DNA of 16,665 nt, from the NCBI GenBank assembly GCA_032127265.1, contig JAQAZP010000035.1:1-16665 (forward strand), read 5' to 3'. This document shows positions 13,542 to 16,665 of the stretch, one piece after another. The notes under the pieces are model-generated. The model saw nothing but the letters and a program-made list of their open reading frames with translations. It was not told the origin of the DNA and made no database searches. The stretch's first letter is position 1, and every line of letters begins with the position of its first letter. The DNA comes from JAQAZP01 sp032127265. GTDB lineage: Bacteria; Acidobacteriota; JAQAZP01. The translations under genes and the position numbers were made by a program.

Positions 13542-16061
13542 TCATGGCTCCACACCGGTGACGGTGCAGCCGTTGCCCCACTTGTCCCCGGCCGGCGGGT
13601 AGGGCGGCTGGTTGAAAGGCGCGGGCGTGACATCCTCCACGGCGAGGGAGAAGTGGTTGTCGCCCACCAGCACATCACGCAACGGTAACCCCTGAGTCCA
13701 GGATGCGCTGTGGCTGGAGCCGCCGGGGATGTTCAGGTAGCCGGCCTTCCAGCTCGAGATAAACATACCGCCGGCAAGGGTGACGTGGATCCGGGCGTCG
13801 AACTGCCGTGTCTGACGGGGATAAAGGTTGTCCAGCCTCACCGACATGGTCGTGCTGAAAGGCAGCGTGCCCGTGGAAGGCAGACAGGTCAGGTCGGCAC
13901 AGATGGTGCCCTTGACCAGGCCAGTGGTGTTGAACAGCAGTTCCAGATGACTGTCGGCGGTCGATGGTGAGACCAGGTCCGGGTGGCGATCAAGGTCCAG
14001 GTCTCCGATGGCCAGAGTCGGGGGACCGGATCCGGCACCGTAGAAGGAGGCATCTCCGAATGAGCCGTCCCCGTAGCCCGGCAGGACGGCGACGTTGTTG
14101 CTGATGATGTTCCCCACCACCAGGTCGAGGTGAAAGTCGCCGTCCAGATCGGCGGCGGCAATGGCATACGGCTTGTCGCCCACCGCGTGGTTCACGGCGG
14201 CCTGAAAGGTGCCGTCACCGTTGCCCAGAAATAGTGAAATGTAGTCGCTTTCGTAGTTGGTCACCGCCAGGTCCGGAATGCCGTTCTCATCAAAATCGCC
14301 GATGACAATGGCTATGGGGTCCGGGCCTGCCGGGTAGATAACGGGGTTCTCAAAGGAACCCCCGCCATCGCCAGCAAGCACGGCGACACCATCCACCATG
14401 GCCACGGCCAGGTCGAGATCGCCGTCGCTGTCCAGGTCGCCGGTGGCCAGCCCGCCGGGCGAATCACCGGCTGGAAACGATGTCGCGGCCTGAAACGTGC
14501 CGTCACCATTGCCCAGCAGCACCGAGACTTCGTCGGAATACTCGTTCGCCGCAATCAGATCTGGAATGCCGTCATTGTCCAGGTCGCCCGCAACCACCGA
14601 TTCGGGCCCGTTACCGGCCTGGTAACTCACCGCGGGCTGGAATGTTCCGTCACCATTGCCCAGCAGCACCGACAGGTTGTCAGAGTCGTAGTTGGCGGTG
14701 ACCAGATCAGGGGAGCCATCACCGTTCAGATCACGTACGGCGATCGTGTGCGGCTCATCGCCCACGGCATAGTCCACAGGCGTCTGGAAGGTGCCGTCAC
14801 CTTGCCCCAGCAGCACTGAGATCAATCCCTCATCCCCGGAGCCGGACACCAGGTCGAGAATGGTGTCGCCGTCCAGGTCGGCAGCGGCCACCGACCAGGG
14901 ATGTTCATGGACCTCGATGGCGAACGGCACACGGAAGGTGGCGTCCCCGTTTCCCCTGAATGTCGAGATGTTGTCGCTCCAGTAGTTCACCACACTCAGA
15001 TCGAGCATACCGTCACTATCCAGGTCGACCGCCACTACATCCACCGGGGAGTTGGCGGTATGGTAGTCAACAGCCGCGTTAAAAGTGCCATTTCCGTTGC
15101 CGGTCATCACCGAGATCGTATCGTCTCCTACATTTGCCGCCACCAGGTCTTGATGACCATCTTCATCAAGGTCGGAGATAAAAAGAGATTTGATGTTGTA
15201 GTGGGAACCGATCTGTATTGACGGCTGAAATGTACCATCACCATTGCCCAGCAACAGCGAGAGATACTCCGCCTGGTGATTGGCCACCACCAGGTCCGGA
15301 TGGTTGTCGCCGTTGAACAGGCCGACAGCCACCGACCTCGGGTCGTTTCCGACCTGGTAAGCGGGGCCGGTCTGGAAGCTGCCGTCTCCGTTGCCCAGGA
15401 GAATGCTGACGGTGTGGGTAAAAGCATTCGGCGTAACCAGATCGGAATCACCATCGCCGTCAAAATCGTCGACGGCCACCCACGCAGGACCGTTACCGGC
15501 ACCATGGTCTCCCAGATAGTCGAAAGTTCCATCCCCGTTGCCCAGAAATATGGAAACAGAGTCCTCGAAAAAATTGGATGTGACCAGATCCGGAATCGTA
15601 TCGGCGTCGAGGTGGGCGATGACAACGCAATAGGCACCGGAAGCGGTCCCGTACGGCACGGCATCCTGGAAGGTGCCGTCACCATTGCCCAGCAGTACAT
15701 GCACCGAACCTGGAGATGTCATGGACACCGCAAGATCCAGCCGGCCGTCGACGTTCAAATCCCCAGCGGCCAACGATGAGGGGTCGTGCCCCACGCCGTA
15801 TGCTCCCATCTCCTCAAAGGTGCCGTCCCCGTTGCCCAGGAACACCGTGATCGTTTCCATCCCGTAATTGGTCACCACCAGATCGATGGCGCCATCGGCA
15901 TCGAAATCACCGTGGGTGATGCCACCCGGTTGATCATTGGCAAAGAAGTCCATCCTCGACTCGAAGAGCCAGGGATGAGCCAGGGCTGCGGAACCGAAGC
16001 AGAATGTCAATATGACAGCAGAGATACCAACAGGGAGAAGGTGGAGCAATAGCTTTTTCAT
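13542..16061 (-). CDS. Large secreted FG-GAP/VCBS repeat protein with 14 Ca-binding blades
   Basis: The 839-residue protein starts at ATG 16061 with a signal peptide (cleavage near residue 28, 'SAALA-HPW'). Residues about 30-710 consist of 14 units of roughly 48 residues with a 'D-x-[DN]-x-D-G-x-x-D-L' Ca2+-binding loop, such as 'GDFDADGAIDL', 'GDLDNDGIPDL' and 'ADLDGDFHLDL'. Thirteen of these alternate with 'VLLGNGDGTFQ'-type strands. This is the FG-GAP (integrin-alpha-like) propeller repeat; 14 blades would make two seven-bladed propellers. The last 130 residues are a different module with a Cys pair ('TICADLTCLPSTG') and 'MSVRLDNLYPRQTRQFDARIHVTLAGG', ending 'GDKWGNGCTVTGVEP'. No anchor or enzyme motif is seen. 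It sits between the isoprenoid operon and the isomerase gene and has its own promoter. Confidence 0.9.
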   Translation of the reverse strand: MKKLLLHLLPVGISAVILTFCFGSAALAHPWLFESRMDFFANDQPGGITHGDFDADGAIDLVVTNYGMETITVFLGNGDGTFEEMGAYGVGHDPSSLAAGDLNVDGRLDLAVSMTSPGSVHVLLGNGDGTFQDAVPYGTASGAYCVVIAHLDADTIPDLVTSNFFEDSVSIFLGNGDGTFDYLGDHGAGNGPAWVAVDDFDGDGDSDLVTPNAFTHTVSILLGNGDGSFQTGPAYQVGNDPRSVAVGLFNGDNHPDLVVANHQAEYLSLLLGNGDGTFQPSIQIGSHYNIKSLFISDLDEDGHQDLVAANVGDDTISVMTGNGNGTFNAAVDYHTANSPVDVVAVDLDSDGMLDLSVVNYWSDNISTFRGNGDATFRVPFAIEVHEHPWSVAAADLDGDTILDLVSGSGDEGLISVLLGQGDGTFQTPVDYAVGDEPHTIAVRDLNGDGSPDLVTANYDSDNLSVLLGNGDGTFQPAVSYQAGNGPESVVAGDLDNDGIPDLIAANEYSDEVSVLLGNGDGTFQAATSFPAGDSPGGLATGDLDSDGDLDLAVAMVDGVAVLAGDGGGSFENPVIYPAGPDPIAIVIGDFDENGIPDLAVTNYESDYISLFLGNGDGTFQAAVNHAVGDKPYAIAAADLDGDFHLDLVVGNIISNNVAVLPGYGDGSFGDASFYGAGSGPPTLAIGDLDLDRHPDLVSPSTADSHLELLFNTTGLVKGTICADLTCLPSTGTLPFSTTMSVRLDNLYPRQTRQFDARIHVTLAGGMFISSWKAGYLNIPGGSSHSASWTQGLPLRDVLVGDNHFSLAVEDVTPAPFNQPPYPPAGDKWGNGCTVTGVEP
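13965..15960 (-). repeat. Fourteen tandem FG-GAP coding repeats, period about 145-150 bp
   Basis: On the plus strand a recurring 'aaggtgccgtcaccgttgcccag'-like core appears roughly every 145-150 bp, for example near 14212, 14502, 14651, 15236, 15383, 15528, 15677 and 15825. It encodes the LLGNGDGTF strand of each blade. Units are diverged in between, so this is protein-level repetition rather than simple satellite DNA. Confidence 0.8.
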
Positions 16062-16098
16062 GGCCCGCCCTCAAGTGTGGGAAATGTGATCTGAGCTA

Positions 16099-16127
16099 AG
16101 TGTATGAGTTTCCCTTTTTGGCGTCAA
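16099..16127 (-). promoter_or_regulatory. Sigma70-like promoter of the FG-GAP gene
   Basis: On the minus strand TTGACG (16127-16122) and TACACT (16104-16099) are 17 bp apart, matching five and four consensus positions. The predicted start near 16092 leaves a leader of about 31 nt before the ATG at 16061. Confidence 0.55.
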
Positions 16128-16202
16128 GTTTTCCCGAAGGCGTCTCCGATTCGTCCAGAAGCCCCAGTGATCGGCAGATGGGCCGGCTGGTACAAGAAAT
16201 CC

Positions 16203-16230
16203 TTGACAGACAGGAAATATGAATTAACAT
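16203..16230 (+). promoter_or_regulatory. Sigma70-like promoter of the IPP isomerase gene
   Basis: TTGACA (16203-16208, full consensus) and TAACAT (16225-16230, four of six) are separated by 16 bp. Transcription would begin near 16237, about 67 nt before the ATG at 16304. It is divergent from the FG-GAP promoter with about 75 bp between their -35 boxes. Confidence 0.55.
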
Positions 16231-16303
16231 CCTTCGGATACATCAGATTGTGGCAAAGAGTCCTTCCCTCACCGGGCAGGAACCGCATTCAGGGACAGGA
16301 AAA

Positions 16304-16665
16304 ATGGCCAGGGACGACCAGATCAGGTCACGAAAGGCCGATCACCTGCGGATCGTGGCCGAAGAAGAGGTGGCCCACGCCTCCAGCACCCTGCTGGAGC
16401 ACGTGCGCCTGTTCCACCAGGCGCTGCCCGAGATCGACCTCGACGCCGTGGACACCTCGGTGACGTTTTTCGGCCGCCGTCTGAGTGCCCCGCTGCTGAT
16501 CACCAGCATGTCGGGCGGCACCGAACTGGCCGGGGCGATGAACCGCGACCTGGCCACCGTGGCCGCCGAGCACGGCATCGGCTTCGGCGTGGGCAGCCAG
16601 CGTGTGATCCTCGACCACCCCGAGGCGCTCACCGACTTCGCCGTGCGCAGCCACATCCCCGAGTC
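16304..16665 (+). CDS. fni: Type 2 isopentenyl-diphosphate delta-isomerase, N-terminal part (runs off window)
   Basis: The frame runs from ATG 16304 to the window edge, 120 codons of a protein usually near 350 residues. It begins 'MARDDQIRSRKADHLRIV' and has the family signatures 'HQALPEIDLDAVDTS', 'PLLITSMSGGTE' (the M-[TS]-G-G FMN-binding stretch), 'MNRDLATVAAEHGIGFGVGSQR' (the GxGSQR flavin/substrate loop). The type 2 enzyme interconverts IPP and DMAPP using FMN, NADPH and Mg2+. It is unrelated to the Nudix type 1 isomerase and is the usual form in archaea and some bacteria. AGGGA lies 8 nt before the start. It would use the IPP made by the kinase encoded at 9753-10535, so it belongs functionally with that operon although it is transcribed the other way. 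Confidence 0.93.
   Translation, partial: MARDDQIRSRKADHLRIVAEEEVAHASSTLLEHVRLFHQALPEIDLDAVDTSVTFFGRRLSAPLLITSMSGGTELAGAMNRDLATVAAEHGIGFGVGSQRVILDHPEALTDFAVRSHIPE

Noticed and set aside
12386..13561. 391-codon plus-strand frame opposite the UbiD-family gene
   Set aside because: The minus strand gives a complete UbiD-family protein with a good start and promoter; the plus-strand product is a shadow.
13965..15960. Regularly spaced recurring cores resembling a CRISPR or satellite array
   Set aside because: The period of about 145-150 bp is too long for CRISPR, the units keep reading frame and encode FG-GAP blades, and no cas gene is present.

Overview
The window is G+C-rich DNA that looks like a chromosomal stretch of a diderm (Gram-negative-type) bacterium. 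Evidence for this is an outer-membrane beta-barrel fragment, Sec signal peptides on several products, Shine-Dalgarno sites, sigma70-like -35/-10 pairs, and a REP-like palindrome of the kind found in many environmental bacteria. No ribosomal or phylogenetic marker is present. Large FG-GAP, beta-helix and PD40 proteins would suit an uncultured FCB-type or deltaproteobacterial-type lineage, but this is only a guess.

Left part (1-6757): the C-terminal part of an outer-membrane beta-barrel protein is translationally coupled to a small exported protein. These converge on a MATE efflux transporter. Divergent from it is a small SRPBCC protein, whose last codons run into a REP-like inverted repeat. 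A promoter then precedes a two-gene membrane-lipid unit: a UbiA-type prenyltransferase and a ClsC-like phospholipase D/cardiolipin-synthase protein. Two palindromes separate this unit from a secreted PD40 beta-propeller gene that carries an apparent one-base deletion in a C run.

Middle part (6758-9752): a visibly less G+C-rich block. It holds a doubtful small Cys-rich ORF and, on the minus strand, an 830-residue secreted protein with a parallel beta-helix followed by Ca-binding FG-GAP-type repeats.

Right part (9753-16665): the main interest. A tight minus-strand operon encodes, in order of transcription, a UbiD-family decarboxylase, the aconitase-X large subunit, its DUF126 small subunit, and isopentenyl phosphate kinase. 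A good -35/-10 promoter with a roughly 84-nt leader lies in front of it. This gene set matches the lower half of the archaeal 'modified' mevalonate pathway: mevalonate-5-phosphate to trans-anhydromevalonate-5-phosphate, to isopentenyl phosphate, to IPP. At the right edge a plus-strand type 2 IPP isomerase gene begins, which would supply DMAPP. A 14-blade FG-GAP protein gene sits between the operon and the isomerase and shares a divergent promoter region with the isomerase. Together the genes imply that this bacterium makes IPP/DMAPP by an archaeal-type route. The upper pathway genes (HMG-CoA synthase, HMG-CoA reductase, mevalonate kinase) and the UbiX flavin prenyltransferase would have to lie outside the window.
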